Shown one piece after another: positions 24,771-38,139 of a DNA stretch of 64,000 bases. The DNA comes from Acanthosepion esculentum (lineage: Eukaryota; Mollusca; Cephalopoda; Sepiida; Sepiidae). Every line of letters begins with the position of its first letter. Position 1 is the stretch's first letter. Location: NCBI GenBank assembly GCA_964036315.1, contig OZ038509.1, positions 34,285,499-34,349,498 of the forward strand. The letters run 5' to 3'. A program made the position numbers and the translations under genes. The notes below the pieces were generated by a model. It was not told where the DNA came from and did not search any database. It saw only the letters and a list, made by a program, of their open reading frames with translations.

Positions 24771-26060
24771 GTCAAATAAAATATGATCATAGAAAGAAAA
24801 GGAAGAACAAAATGTAAAAATATGGAAGCATTTGCATTGAAGCTACGAAGCCAGAAAAATACTATTTAAAATATTTCAAAACATATCTTGTCTTTAATAG
24901 ACATATATATATATATACCCTATATTAGGTACTGGCGTGATATTGCTGGAAAAATGAGCATAGCATGATAAAAATGGCCTTACACTTAACAAAATTATTA
25001 TTTATTGTCTAAATGTTTGTTTTTATAAAGAGGAATGATCAAAGTATTTTTTATTATTTTTTTTACATTTTTTAATCATTCCTTGCACGTCCAAAGTTGT
25101 CGTTTAAAATCATTTTTTTGGGGTGGGGGGAATTGACACAAAATCGATCGTCAGCCTATTTTTTTTAATTTTGTAAACAAAAGTTAATTTTTCAGTTTAA
25201 AACTCTGTCAAAAATCAATAATACTTTTCTTAAAATTAATTTTAACAAAATTAGAAATTTTAAAGTTTATTTAATATATTTTAAAACAACATTAATTACT
25301 TTATGCGCCGAAAAAATATAATTTAAAACAAGAGTCCGCAGGTCTTAGCGCCAACGTGTGACTATGTGATGATTGATGCTTTCAGCAAGTATTGACAGTT
25401 TACGCAAGGAAAAGTTATCATACGGAAGGACAGAAGTGACATAATTTAGCTTTTTATTGAACCAACGTATTTACCTTGTTATTTTTAAGGAACATTTTAA
25501 AACTAGGACTGTTGGGAGTGAGATAAAATTTCATAACAAAGGTGCATAAAATTAATTAGGTACCGTTCTTATAAAAGGTTAAGTATACATAAAATATATT
25601 TTAATATACATTTATTACATTTTACGGTATTATTTGTATTTCGACTCATTTTATTAATTTTAATATTTCAATTATGTAAAAATGTCATAACTAACTGAAA
25701 TAATATAAAAATAAGATCATATAAATTTCATAAGATAGGTACAAATACTTTATAGGTACCTTTATCATTTGAAATATTATACAATTTTTTTCCCTTTTCA
25801 TGATGCTTCCGGTTTTCCATATATTTAAATTACAGCCGTTTTATGGACACAAAAAAAACATGTTATATTAGATTTTATCTATTTGGGGGTTTGCTGATTG
25901 TAACCAGCTTTACAATTTATAATCTTAGAATTTAGAAAAAGCTATTGTATTCATAAAATAACATTTTTAGTTGACAATAGGTATACAATTGCGTTTTCTA
26001 AATTCTTCTAGTTGCTAAGGACATTTTGTTGTGTTATAAATAGTTACTTTGTTTTTTAAT
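24771..26060. other. unassigned, strongly AT-rich
   Basis: No gene or recognised repeat over about 1.3 kb. Confidence 0.45.
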
Positions 26061-26077
26061 AAATTCATTTCGTTATT

Positions 26078-26114
26078 GCTTGGAAAAAGTTCACATTGGA
26101 CAAAACGCGTCGGC
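26078..26114 (+). ncRNA. hammerhead 3'-half remnant
   Basis: GTTC...GGAC stem, then AAAAC in place of GAAAC, a palindromic ACGCGT that could be a minimal stem III, and a GTC triplet. The CTGATGA strand is not recognisable. A TA array begins 33 bp later. Confidence 0.3.
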
Positions 26115-26144
26115 TAATAATACAGCTTTCCTTTTGTTTTATAG

Positions 26145-26145
26145 C

Positions 26146-26198
<53 letters not shown>
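26145..26198. repeat. (TA)n microsatellite
   Basis: Uninterrupted TA array. Confidence 0.97.
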
Positions 26199-26200
<2 letters not shown>

Positions 26201-26309
26201 TTTGTATTTACGCAACAAATGTTGTTTAAAACAAACATTTTGTGTCGATTAACTTTATTGATCGACTCATCCAAATTAAGAATAAGTCTTCTCAGATAAG
26301 GAGGAAATT

Positions 26310-26463
26310 ATGTCAGAAATTGAACAAAGTTAATTTCGGAAGACATATGATCCAACCTTTCGACTTTCATATGTCATCATCAGTGTATGCCGATGATAAC
26401 TTTAAAAAATTCCAAACACTGGAACATATTTCTTCCGAAATCAACTTTGGACAATTTCTGACG
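26310..26463. repeat. foldback element with hammerhead-like loop
   Basis: Arms of about 40 bp (26310-26350 and 26423-26463) are inverted copies with roughly five mismatches. Between them, on the minus strand, CTGATGATGACATATGAAAG then GTCGAAAGG resembles a hammerhead core with a GAC/GTC stem II. A TAA/TA microsatellite follows at 26496. Confidence 0.55.
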
Positions 26464-26495
26464 GAATTTCGAGTTTATCTATGTCTGTTATTAGT

Positions 26496-26619
<124 letters not shown>

Positions 26620-26639
26620 GTGCCGAGATATTTAATAAA

Positions 26640-27183
26640 TAATAATAATACCTTACTTATTATTTTAAAAATTTAGTATTTGATTGTCTCCCGATGTCTA
26701 CTTTGACTAAGAAACGCTTCGCATAAATAAATACCAACAGGTGGCGAAAGCTATTCAGGTGCTTGGCTATGCAATGACTCTACAACCACACCTTGTCATG
26801 GGACTGATTATCATGATGTGTGGCAGAGAGCAATGGTCACCCTTGAAATATTAATAATTATAGTAATATAGAATATTATTTATAGATGAGAAAAATAATC
26901 TCTGGTGAATTTTGTGCCCAGAGAATCTGTGCTTCGTCAGAATTATTAATATAAAATGTCAAAACAATAGCGTTTATATGAACTATCTAATACCAATTGA
27001 GAAGAGATTGTTCATTTAATCATGAAGAGGGAGACGTTAGTAATCTGGTTGTATTCAAGTTTACCAACATCCCGGGTTTTTGTCGCTACCACCGCGTTTA
27101 TTTAAGCGCGTGTTTGTGCGAAAACAATTAGTCGAAGCCGAGTTGGAATTGGAGCTGGATGAAGTATTTGACAAGCAGTCGAC

Positions 27184-27186
<3 letters not shown>
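26640..27186. other. unassigned, GC-richer near 27060-27180
   Basis: No gene recognised. A TTTATTTAAGCGCG segment at 27097-27110 could be a TATA-like promoter of an LTR or gene, but no LTR ends with matching duplications were found. Confidence 0.3.

Positions 27187-27241
<55 letters not shown>
27187..27241. repeat. (GA)n microsatellite
   Basis: GA array. Confidence 0.96.
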
Positions 27242-27243
<2 letters not shown>

Positions 27244-27807
27244 GTGAAAGCGTCCGCTTACTGCTGTAATAAGTGAGGAAGTGAACTCCAGTTATCTGCA
27301 ATATTGGCGCAATACTGCGAGTGAACCATCTTATATCCTGATAGTGAAATAATTACAGCAACTACTAAGAACAAAAAGGGTGTACGCGAAAACTACTTCT
27401 CTCCTTTCAGAATTTAAAAAAATATTTGTTTTTTTTTTTTTCTGGACATTATTTCATATACACTACTTTCTTGTAAAAGAAGCCTTATTCTTTTTGTACC
27501 AAATTCTTCCTTATATAAATATACATAAATTTTTCTTTGGACTCGAATCGACTTGTTCTAATTTTAATTTTTTTGCTTGGCCGGATTCTCGCCCCAACGA
27601 ACAGGTAAAACAGTTGAATCTTCCGGAATCTACGATTTGTTAATTGCTCTCCAGGATCAAAAAAATCACGACGTGGCTGGAAAGTGGAATCGAATCGACA
27701 TTGTGAACTGGAGACTTTGATTGAACCTGTAATACTGAACCAAGAAAGGACCAACGGCCGGTCTTGTAGAGTACATCGATCCAGTGGGGTCAGGATAAAT
27801 GTTACAA

Positions 27808-27840
<33 letters not shown>

Positions 27841-29290
27841 GCCATTTGCTGTCTTTCATTTATAATCATTTAATCCCTAATTCATGTAATGTTTATCCAT
27901 TTAACAGTTATATTCATTTTTAATCTCTTAATCCCTTAAGTTCGGGATTAAAAAATTGCTAATTATTTAGAAATCAAAATCTTTTAAATTTTATATCTGA
28001 TAATATTATTCTCATTTCCCATTCATTTTCACTTGTATTGTTTAACAGTTCAAATGATCTTCCTGAAAATTAGCCAACGATTTGGCGTTGCTTGATTTCA
28101 TGTGTCGTCAATCATTAATGAAAGTTAATCAGTCCGTGTAACTGGAAGTAGCAATATGAAAATTGTGTAAAATTTCCATCCATTCAAAATTTAAGTGCTC
28201 TTAATTGGTTAGGGTCCAAAGATTGAAATTAAATTGTCAATCAATGAAAAGAGATTAATAAAAGTCCCATTGCAAAATTTTATTTTATTTCGATATTTCA
28301 ATCACCTAAGTCATGATACAGAAGTACTCACAAACAAAATAACAATACACGCACATTTATCTCCAAATAAAAAGACACATATACACATTTGTAAATGTGC
28401 ACGAACACACACGCATATATTGATAGGTAGACAAGCAGACGGCGACTGACAACAACGAAACATGAACAGCCAAAAGATGACTACTGAAATTGATAAACAT
28501 ATATAAGCAAATAGATATAAAAATATTAGTCTGCCGATTACGAAATGGATAAATGTTTGTGTATGCCGTCAATCTTTAAGTGAACATACCTGCCTCCCAA
28601 TCTGCGCTAGAATTTCCGGCACTAATCCGTAAGCAAATATCAATTAGAGGCGCCGTTGGCAATCTAGGTATATCTTAGCCATAAATGAAAATCATTGAAT
28701 GATTGAAAAATAAGTAAAATCCTATCATCAAAAACACAAAGCCGACATCCGTAGCAAACAAGATGAATGAAATATTTGATTAAAGAAATTTTCAGCCTCA
28801 GTAAAATAATCCGGAATTTTAGCCAAATTTCGAGCGTAGTGTATTAAAATAATTGTCGTAGACCAATATTTGATAACTTTCTGCATGAACTCAAGACCGT
28901 CCTTAGACCAAGGAAAGGGTTTGGATTAATGTAGATTGATAGAAAAAATATATATTGTAAAAATTGATTTAAAATGATTTTCAAAGTTTCAATAAATTTA
29001 CTACTAAGAATACATTTTGATAGACATTGATTTTTTTATTAGTAGTAGATATCGCTTGGTCAGCACTCCTCCTCCTTCTTGAACAGGAGTAGAGGTTGCT
29101 TTGATCAACAGTTGCATAATATCGGGGTTCTTGTAGTGCCATGTCGCGCATGGATGTATTCCCCTGCATGCACTTCCGGTGGGAAACATTTAGGCCACAC
29201 TATGTTACTGTCCGCGCTAGTTCATTTCTGCCCATATTACATTTGATGACCGACTGCTACTGTGTTACACTAGGCCTCTTCCTTACCAAT
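27242..29290. other. unassigned; (GAT)n at 27808-27841
   Basis: No gene recognised on either strand over about 2 kb. A (GAT)n tract lies at 27808-27841, with an acidic poly-Asp frame that is an artefact of it. An inverted repeat CTCCTTCTTGAACAGGAG lies near 29070. Confidence 0.35.
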
Positions 29291-29297
29291 ATAACTC

Positions 29298-32245
29298 ATG
29301 ATGATAAACAACCAAAAATTTGAATCTAAACCAGCTCAACAAAAATCACCTAAACCCTTTAACCTTTCCCTCTCCAACATCTGTGGTATTCATACCAACT
29401 CCTGCAGTGTGGAATCGTTCATCTTCGAAGAGTCTGCCGATATATTAGCTCTCTGCAAGACTAACCTTAACGCGTCAATTCTTTGCTTTGATTTCTCGAT
29501 TCCTGGCTACCTTCTCCTTAGAAAGGACTCTAAAGTTCACATACATGGCCTGAGAATTTATGTCCGCGTTCATCTCCCACTGGCTAGGGAACTCTTTCTT
29601 GAATCTCCAGACCATTTGTAAATGTGTTTCTGTCTATCTCTCCTTAATTCAGTAAGGTATCTCTTCTTTCTCTACCGCTCCCCTTCGTCTCAAGATTGTA
29701 GTGTGATCGATAGTATTTCAGATAATATAGACTAGACCATCTCTCTGCACCCATTTGCAAACTTATGTTCGGTGACTTTAACGCCCACTATACCAGGTGG
29801 CTTAAGCACTCGCCGACATCCAAACCTTTAACTTTACAATCACCTAATCCCTAACGCAAGTGGTTGACTTTCCTACGCGTTTTTCCAGTAACCCTGAGAG
29901 TAACGCCTCCCGTTTCGATGTCTGTTTTACTACCACCCGTGCCTCTTGTGACGCTACGCAGATCTGCCCTCTTGACATCTCTGATCACACGATAGTGTCT
30001 GCAAACATCCCCTTCCACTACCCTCCAGCCACGAACCTCCCAACAAGAGAATATCTTTCTGTTATCAACGAGCAGACAAGGACTCGTTCCGTGATTTCCT
30101 TTGTGACGGTATTACAGCACCATGATCTAATTTAATCATACTTTTAAAAAAATACACGATTGAGGTCTCCTCCTGGGTAAAAGCCGACGTTGATACTTTC
30201 ATTCCAGCGAGGAAATACCAAATTAAATCGGCTCATCTCCTTGGTTCCCACTTGTTTGCTCAGTTGCTATAGCCCACGGGAATCACTTCTTACCTCTATC
30301 CTGGAGCGACGTCTGATTGCAACAGATGTCTCTTTGTCTCTGCTCGTAATGTTTGCAAGCGTGTTCTCAATGAAACAAAGCTGCTGTTTCCTGATAGAAT
30401 GAAACAACGTATAACATCTGTTAAGTATGGTTCTAGAGATTATTGACGGCTCTCCAACTGTTTGCTGAACAATAGCAAATCCTCAGCCCCTCCTCTATTC
30501 AATCAATTCGAAGTCCTGACATCCACAGCAGATAAAGCTGAAGGCTTTGCTCGGAAATTCCCGTCCAACTCAACACGAGATCCATCCGGAGTGCCTACAC
30601 CTGACCCCCCCCTCCCACTAGAACTAAGGCTCTACTGAGTGAGATGTGCATAACTCCGTCGTTGGTCTCGGACATAATTTCTAAATTAGACTCTCATAAA
30701 GCAAATTGTGGTGACGGGGTACCAGCAGTAGTCCTAAAGAAATGTGTTCCCGACCTGGCTTCAGCTCTCTCCAAACTATACAACTATTGCTTCGCTGATT
30801 CTTGCTTTCCAGCTTTTGGAAGTCCTCCTCTCTCGTCCCTGTTTTTAAGTTTGCTGGAGACCCTTCTGACCTCTCTAACTACCGCCCTATTAGTGTCCTA
30901 TCCCTCTTCAGCGAAGTCTCCGAGGCTTTAATCAATGCCGAAGTGGTTAAGCATCTTCCATAATCTTTTCTCTGACAAACAATATGGCTTCCGCTTTGTC
31001 CGGTCTACCGCTTATGTGCTTACGGCCATAACTGAATATACCAAGCTCTTCATAATAACAGCTGTAGCTCTAGATATCTCTAAGGCGTTTGACAGAGTTT
31101 GGCATGCTGGCCTTCTACGAAAGCTTTAGGGTTATGGTATTACAGCAGCTTGATATAATTTAATCCAATCATTCCTATCAGATCCGGGAATGAAAGTCGT
31201 CCTGAACTGGTTCTTTCCAGTTCCTATTCATACGAACGCTGGTGTTCCCCAATCTCTATCTTGGGTCCTACACTGTTTCTAATCTTCATCAATGGTCTTC
31301 CTGATGTCATCGGTTCTCAAGTAGGAATCTATGCAGATTCATTTACTCTTGTCTCAATAGTAAATCCGGTAACCCTGACAAAGTTGTGTCCGTTGGTCTC
31401 GAAAAACCACAAATCAGTAGTTGATTGGGACAGGAAATAACTTGTAAACTTTAATGACTCCAAAACGAAACTGCTCTCATTTAACCACTGTAGATAAACT
31501 TCCCTGACCCTATCAAGATGGTTGATGCTTGACTCCACGAGAGCGCCTCACTGCGCCTCACTGCGCCTTCTTCGCCTCACATTTTCCACTAACCTGAGGT
31601 GGAACAATTACATTGAATCAATAGCTTCACCTACTGCAAGGAAAGTTGGTTCTCTGTATCGCGCCAGAAGGTTTTTCTCGTCTGAGTCCATCCTACATAT
31701 CTACTATACGTACATGCATCGAATTCTGTTGCCATATAAGGTCTAGCGCCCCCACTGTTCTTCTCGAGGTACTCGACAAAATCCAAAGACGGATCTGCAA
31801 TGTAATGCGTCCTGTGTTGGCACCACGACACAAATCACTTTCTCACTGTTGTGATGTGGCTTCTCTCAGTCTTTTCTGCAAATATTTTAATGGCAGCTGC
31901 TCTGACGAGTTATTTTCCCTGGTGCCCCGACTGCAGAAATTCAAGTGCGCTATTAAGATGGCATCTAGACCCCACCGTTTACTGTTGAAACAGTTAAAGA
32001 TAATCGCCTCTTCTACTCCAAAAGCTTCTTCTTTCGCACTTCCCGACAGTGGAACTCCCTTCCTCTTGCTTCTCCGATAACCACAATCTCCAAAAATTTC
32101 AATGTGACGTCAATCGTCATCTTCGGAGGGTTTGATCCCCGTTCCTCTTTTTACCCTTTCCCCTATACCCAGTCTTTTATCTTTACTCTCTGTAACTCCT
32201 TGCGTACTAGTGGCACTCCCGCCTTACTTGGGATGAAATGCTTAA
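29298..32245 (+). pseudogene. APE-type LINE (jockey/CR1-like), near full length but broken
   Basis: An endonuclease-exonuclease domain followed by a reverse transcriptase, split by many stops and frame changes. Endonuclease: LSLSNICGIHTNS, DILALCKTNLN (family usually CETN, so the catalytic Glu is Lys here), a GDFNAH box at 29771-29788, and SDHTIVS near 29980. RT: NYRPISVLS near 30880, QYGFRFVRSTAYVL near 30980, LDISKAFDRVWHAGLLRKL at about 31065-31128, and YADS near 31332 where the catalytic box should be YADD. The C-terminus contains SLYRARRFFSSESILHIYYT and VLLEVLDKIQRRICNVM. The 3' tail (32190-32245) with GTACTAGTGGC...CTTACTTGGGATGAAATGC precedes a TA run. Such elements copy their RNA at an APE-made nick. 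This copy cannot encode a working protein. Confidence 0.88.
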
Positions 32246-32862
32246 ATATATATATATGGGTGGGTATTTGTGTATATACTAATGTGATTATAGTATATTT
32301 TTGAGTGAATATAGAATTTGTGTATACATCTATTTATGTGTGTGTATACATGTGTGTGTATGTATATATGGCTGTGTATATGTGGATATGTTTGTGTTTG
32401 TACACAAGTGTCGGCGTATTTGTGCGCGTATATATTGATTGTACTATTGTTGGCATAATTAGGCATATTCTGTTTTTGTTGTGGGTGTTATGTTTGTCCT
32501 CTATAGGCTCACAATTAGAAGAGATATATAATTTTAATATAATATAATATGGTGACATATTTGTATGACATTTATATGTATGTTTATATGTTTTTAGATG
32601 TATGTTGATTATTTGGTTTATGTAAGTATATAATTGCATATTTTTCTTTGTAATTTAGATATGTTTGTTTATTTTACCTTTATTCTGTTATTATTTTTAT
32701 TATTATTACATGTATTTTTTTATCCTTTTTTTATTCATTTTTAATAATATCCTTTTTATTTTTTATTTATTATCACCTTTTTTTTTTAAATTGATTGAAA
32801 ATAGTATATATATATATTTTTTAAAATATTTGCATCATTTTCTCTAAGATTATTATTATTTT
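32246..32862. other. unassigned, TATG/TA-rich
   Basis: Degenerate TATG/TGTG repeats and T-rich sequence; no gene. Confidence 0.4.
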
Positions 32863-32864
32863 TA

Positions 32865-33250
32865 TTTCCTTTGATATCTGGCGTTTACACATTTCTTTCC
32901 GGGTCCCGCCCAGGGACCTAAGGTTAGAAATGGCATCATGACACTTTCCACTGAAAAAAAAAAAAAAATAAAAAAAAAAAATAATTACATAGATAAAGCC
33001 CTCCGTAAAGTGTGGGCTGTACTTGTCAGAACAATTTTTTGTATCTCTTTGAGGCATGGACTTCCAGGGATCCCTTCAATCAGCCTACTGGAATCTTTTC
33101 CAACCAGTCCAAGGGCTCCAACTACAACAGGAATTGTTGATGTTCCCATGTGCCACATTTTTGAGATTTCTATTTCAAGGTCCTTGTATTTTGACAGTTT
33201 TTCGAATATCTTCAAAGATACATTGCAGTCTGCAGGGACTGCCATATCAC
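32865..33250 (-). pseudogene. 5'-truncated RLE-type LINE 3' end
   Basis: Minus strand, from 33245: MAVPADCNVSLKIFEKLSKY, MWHMGTSTIPVVVGALGLVG, then the C-terminal AHTLRRALSM and a stop, followed by the same 3' UTR as the 15.1 kb copy, ending near TAATAATAAT at 32852. The element begins inside the endonuclease core, exactly at an (ATT)n tract. The coding part is uninterrupted but lacks the RPD strand. Confidence 0.85.
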
Positions 33251-33255
33251 TATAT

Positions 33256-33257
33256 CA

Positions 33258-33299
<42 letters not shown>

Positions 33300-33317
33300 T
33301 ATTATTATTATTATTAC

Positions 33318-33366
<49 letters not shown>
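33256..33366. repeat. (ATT)n microsatellite
   Basis: Over 35 ATT units with two ACT variants, at the 5' junction of the LINE fragment. Confidence 0.97.
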
Positions 33367-33367
<1 letters not shown>

Positions 33368-33369
33368 CC

Positions 33370-33785
33370 TAAAAATTGAAAAATGTCTAAATCGTATGAC
33401 TACAGATTTTAGACAGAAAATCTATTCATTTGTATGCTAAACATTGCTGGTGTCAAGCTGTTTTTCCTCCAATTTCTTTTCCTTCTTTTTCTTTCGCTCT
33501 CTTTGTCACTTTCTCTACCCCGATTGGACGATCCCTTTCTACTTCACATCTGGGATAATTAGGTCAACATCTCTGCTACCCTTGCGATATGTCTCTTTAA
33601 ACTGATTTATATATAGCTCTCTCTTTCTCTTTCTTTCTCTTCCCGGCTTTGTTTACATATCCTTCTTCTTCCTCCCTCTCTCTCTCTCTCTATCCTTTAT
33701 CCCTTTTTAAATGCATAATACTGCCTGGAAACAATCGGTTCTGAAATAAACTAGGTACCTCCACATTTTCGGAATGAATTTTCGA
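33370..33785. other. unassigned, pyrimidine-rich
   Basis: CT/TTC-rich sequence resembling the tails of the repeats at 13846 and 14780; no gene. Confidence 0.4.
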
Positions 33786-33789
33786 TAAC

Positions 33790-34015
33790 TAAGGATTAAA
33801 ACCAATTTTTAAGCATTCTTGAAGATTTCATTTGAGATTTAATTGAAAGCGAATGTATTAAATTTATTATTTCCAGTAAGTAAAATATTATGGTGTAAAT
33901 GCCAAATTTAATTTCAATTTCTTAAAATTTCTTTAATTTGGATTTCTTAAAAGCGGACATTTTCTTAATTTTAAGAAATTTGTAAACAAAACCAATTTAT
34001 CGATATTAAAAGTTT

Positions 34016-34089
<74 letters not shown>

Positions 34090-34400
34090 CGTTATTTGAG
34101 TAAAATTAGAAAATTTTAAGTTAAATTAATCTGCTTTGAAATAAATATTACTTGTAGCATAAAAAAGTAATATAAAACAATTTGTTAATGATTGGTCCTG
34201 TTATCTGAGGTTATATGATTGATGGACGATTGAGTGACAAAGCGATGACAGCTAGTATGGCTGACTAGAATTGACATAAAATTTACGAAATCTATGTGAA
34301 CACATTTTTTTTTAACTACCTAGTAAGTTTTACAAATGAACATATTTTCCGCAATTTATTGATTTTTATTTACCTTTCAAAGATGCTTTATGAAAAAAAT
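33790..34400 (-). repeat. dispersed AT-rich repeat, copy 2
   Basis: Inverted match to 7390-7965. A (TA)n tract at 34020-34085 lies inside this copy and not in the other. Confidence 0.6.
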
Positions 34401-34586
34401 AAAAATATATAAACTTTTCCTATATTAATTTCTCTGTGAAGTGACAAAACTCTTAGATCACGTGGCATGATAATGTCACGTTTAGCCTTTCATAAATAAA
34501 AAAGGAAATGCATTCATTATTTTGTCAATTCAGAGAAGATTTTCAGTTAGAATAGTGCAAGTTTGAAAAAAACTTAGGTGATTTAC
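34401..34586. other. unassigned AT-rich stretch
   Basis: Nothing recognised. Confidence 0.4.
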
Positions 34587-34828
34587 TGTTATGGTCCAAG
34601 GTTAGGACCAAGGAAAAACAACAAGAACACAAGAGTAGAGATAACAAAGATATATTACACAGAATAATAATACAAGATGTGGAAAGTGTTAGTATGACTG
34701 TCAGTCTGGTTTGGAGTGAACTACTATTGGCTCGACTCGATTCCGTCACGTATCTCTCTCTTGAGAGGCGCAGTATTTATAGTGTCAGGAAGAGTTCACT
34801 CTGTCGTTATAGGTAAGGTCCCGTAACA
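34587..34828 (-). mobile_element. solo LTR 1 (242 bp)
   Basis: Begins TGTTA and ends TAACA, and is flanked by an exact 5-bp duplication TTTAC (34582-34586 and 34829-34833). On the minus strand a TATA-like CTATAAATA lies near 34777-34785, so the LTR probably reads minus. TG...CA ends with 5-bp target duplications are the mark of LTR-retrotransposon integrases (Gypsy, BEL and Copia). No internal region is present, so it is a solo LTR left by recombination. Confidence 0.8.
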
Positions 34829-34869
34829 TTTACTTTCTCTATATATTGACTCCTGAAAAATTAATTTCG

Positions 34870-35158
34870 GTTGAGATCTTTGGTTTGAGGTGTGGGTTTA
34901 TAAACGGTGACTATTTAAACTAATATTGCACGACTCTTCGGCAGAATTAAGTCACTGTCATTCACTGTGTGTTTATCTAAATCTAAAAATAAACACGCTA
35001 AAATTCACCTTCATTCATGCCGTGCGCCAACGGCTTAGTGGTAGAAGTTCCGACTGACGCAAATTCAGACGGGTTTCGATCCTAGCTAGAGGCATCCGGA
35101 CGTCTAGCCACACTGATGAGCTGTGAAACAGCGAAACAGTCTGTCTGTGGATGACAAA
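34870..35158 (+). mobile_element. SINE-like element with tRNA boxes and hammerhead, copy 2
   Basis: Same family and orientation as 2479-2750. The Pol III boxes are better kept: box A TTAGTGGTAGA at 35035-35045 and box B GGTTTCGATCC at 35072-35082. The 5' part of about 130 bp ahead of the tRNA-like region is conserved between the copies, so it belongs to the element. The 3' end is a hammerhead (35108-35150), then GGATGAC and an A/TA tract. This copy also lies next to a TA tract. Confidence 0.75.
35108..35150 (+). ncRNA. hammerhead ribozyme motif in SINE copy 2
   Basis: Stem I CCACA/TGTGG (35108-35112, 35146-35150); CTGATGA 35113-35119; stem II GCTGT/ACAGC with loop GAA; GAAA 35133-35136; stem III ACA/TGT; cleavage triplet GTC ending at 35145. 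It differs from copy 1 in the stem II loop (GAA for GAT) but keeps every core base and pair. Confidence 0.8.
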
Positions 35159-35214
35159 AAATATATATATATATGTTTTTAAAATAAAGAATCCCAAGAA
35201 AGTTATTGAGACAT

Positions 35215-35330
35215 TTGACAAATGGAAAACGTTTAATCGAAAATAGAAATTAGATAAGCGTTTTATCCTTCAAGGCTTCATCAGATCCAAAAGCAAAGAA
35301 AGAAATATAAGATGTGCATTTTGTGTGTCT
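35215..35330 (-). repeat. repeat tail with decayed hammerhead-like core
   Basis: The minus strand at 35250-35280 reads CTGATGAAGCC, AAGGAT, AAAAC where GAAAC would be expected. Related in pattern to the Penelope-type ends, but not foldable with confidence. Confidence 0.35.
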
Positions 35331-35603
35331 GCTTAAATAATGACTCATAGTACTTTTCCCTAAGCTGGCATTACTCGTGATTAAAGAAGAAAGAATATGA
35401 ATGACTTTTTAAAAAGTCCTTTATATTTATTCTGGTATCTTTTCTTAATAATTCTTATTTCGTCTCGAAAGTTGTTTTACTCCCAGATATTTTTATCGAA
35501 TTAAAGGCATATCCTCATCTCAATTTCAGAATGTCTCGAAAGCAAGAAATTCACATAGCCTTTTCTGAAATGATTCCAATATAAATCCTCATATAATCCT
35601 TCA

Positions 35604-35604
<1 letters not shown>

Positions 35605-35658
<54 letters not shown>

Positions 35659-35682
35659 TAGATAGATAGATAGATAGATATA
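35605..35682. repeat. (TA)n(GATA)n microsatellite
   Basis: TA array passing into GATA units. Confidence 0.96.
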
Positions 35683-35893
35683 GGTAACTATACTCGTGTC
35701 GAAAAACCTTCGAATTCTTGATTTAACAGTAGCCAAATCAATCTCGAAGGGAAAAAAAAGGTTTTAAAAAAGAAAGAGCCAGGAACATGAAAGTGTCGAA
35801 AATAATCGCACAGATACATGTTCAAGGCCCAAAGAAAAAACCCCGATACGAGTAAACAACTAACTAAAGATCTCGATACAAACGTAGAGCAAA

Positions 35894-37600
<1,707 letters not shown>

Positions 37601-37659
37601 AGTGCTTGTATTTTTTCATGGATTTGATCAAGTTATCAGCAATCGTCTGAGCCATATTT

Positions 37660-37925
37660 CGCTACCCCTTTTAGCAATGTTCCTTTACGGGTTTCCACTG
37701 ACCTGATTTTGGTTGCACGCTCTCGAAGTCTTCGGTCAAGGTGCTCCCAAACGTACTCTATCGGATTCATGTCAGGACTTTGGGATACTCATGACAGTGA
37801 CTTGATTCCTTGCGATTCCTTTCAGACCTTTACTATTTTGCTCGTATGACATGGCGCTCTATCTTCATGAAAAAGGTTGTCATTCTTGTCAATCTGATTG
37901 ATATCAAATAGTGGGAGTAGCCCTT
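37660..37925 (-). pseudogene. Tc1-type transposase C-terminal fragment (DD34E)
   Basis: Minus strand: LFHEDRAPCHTSKIVKV, two in-frame stops, SQSPDMNPIEYVWEHLDRRL and ERATKIRS. The Asp of HED and the Glu of PIEY are 34 residues apart, the spacing that defines Tc1 (DD34E) transposases. Cut-and-paste transposition at TA dinucleotides is known for the family. The first Asp, the helix-turn-helix domains and both inverted repeats are missing, so it is a dead fragment. Confidence 0.82.
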
Positions 37926-38139
37926 TCTCCAATATTTGACATTATTTTGGACAATTCAACCGCTCGTCAACAAAAATCAGCTCACATTTCCCTCCAAACC
38001 AGACAACCTACAACAATCTATCAAAAACTTGCAAATTTTGCTTTGAGGAAAAAATAGCTATCATTACCTTCCCAGATCAAAATAAATTATTAAATAAAAG
38101 ATCCGAGCTCATCTCAAAATGCAGACATGAAAACAAATT

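Noticed and set aside
27008..27371. LTR with TGTTC...GAACA ends
   Set aside because: Flanking bases do not form a duplication and no primer-binding site follows.
27684..27923. Acidic poly-Asp open frame
   Set aside because: Product of a (GAT)n tract with no conserved domain.
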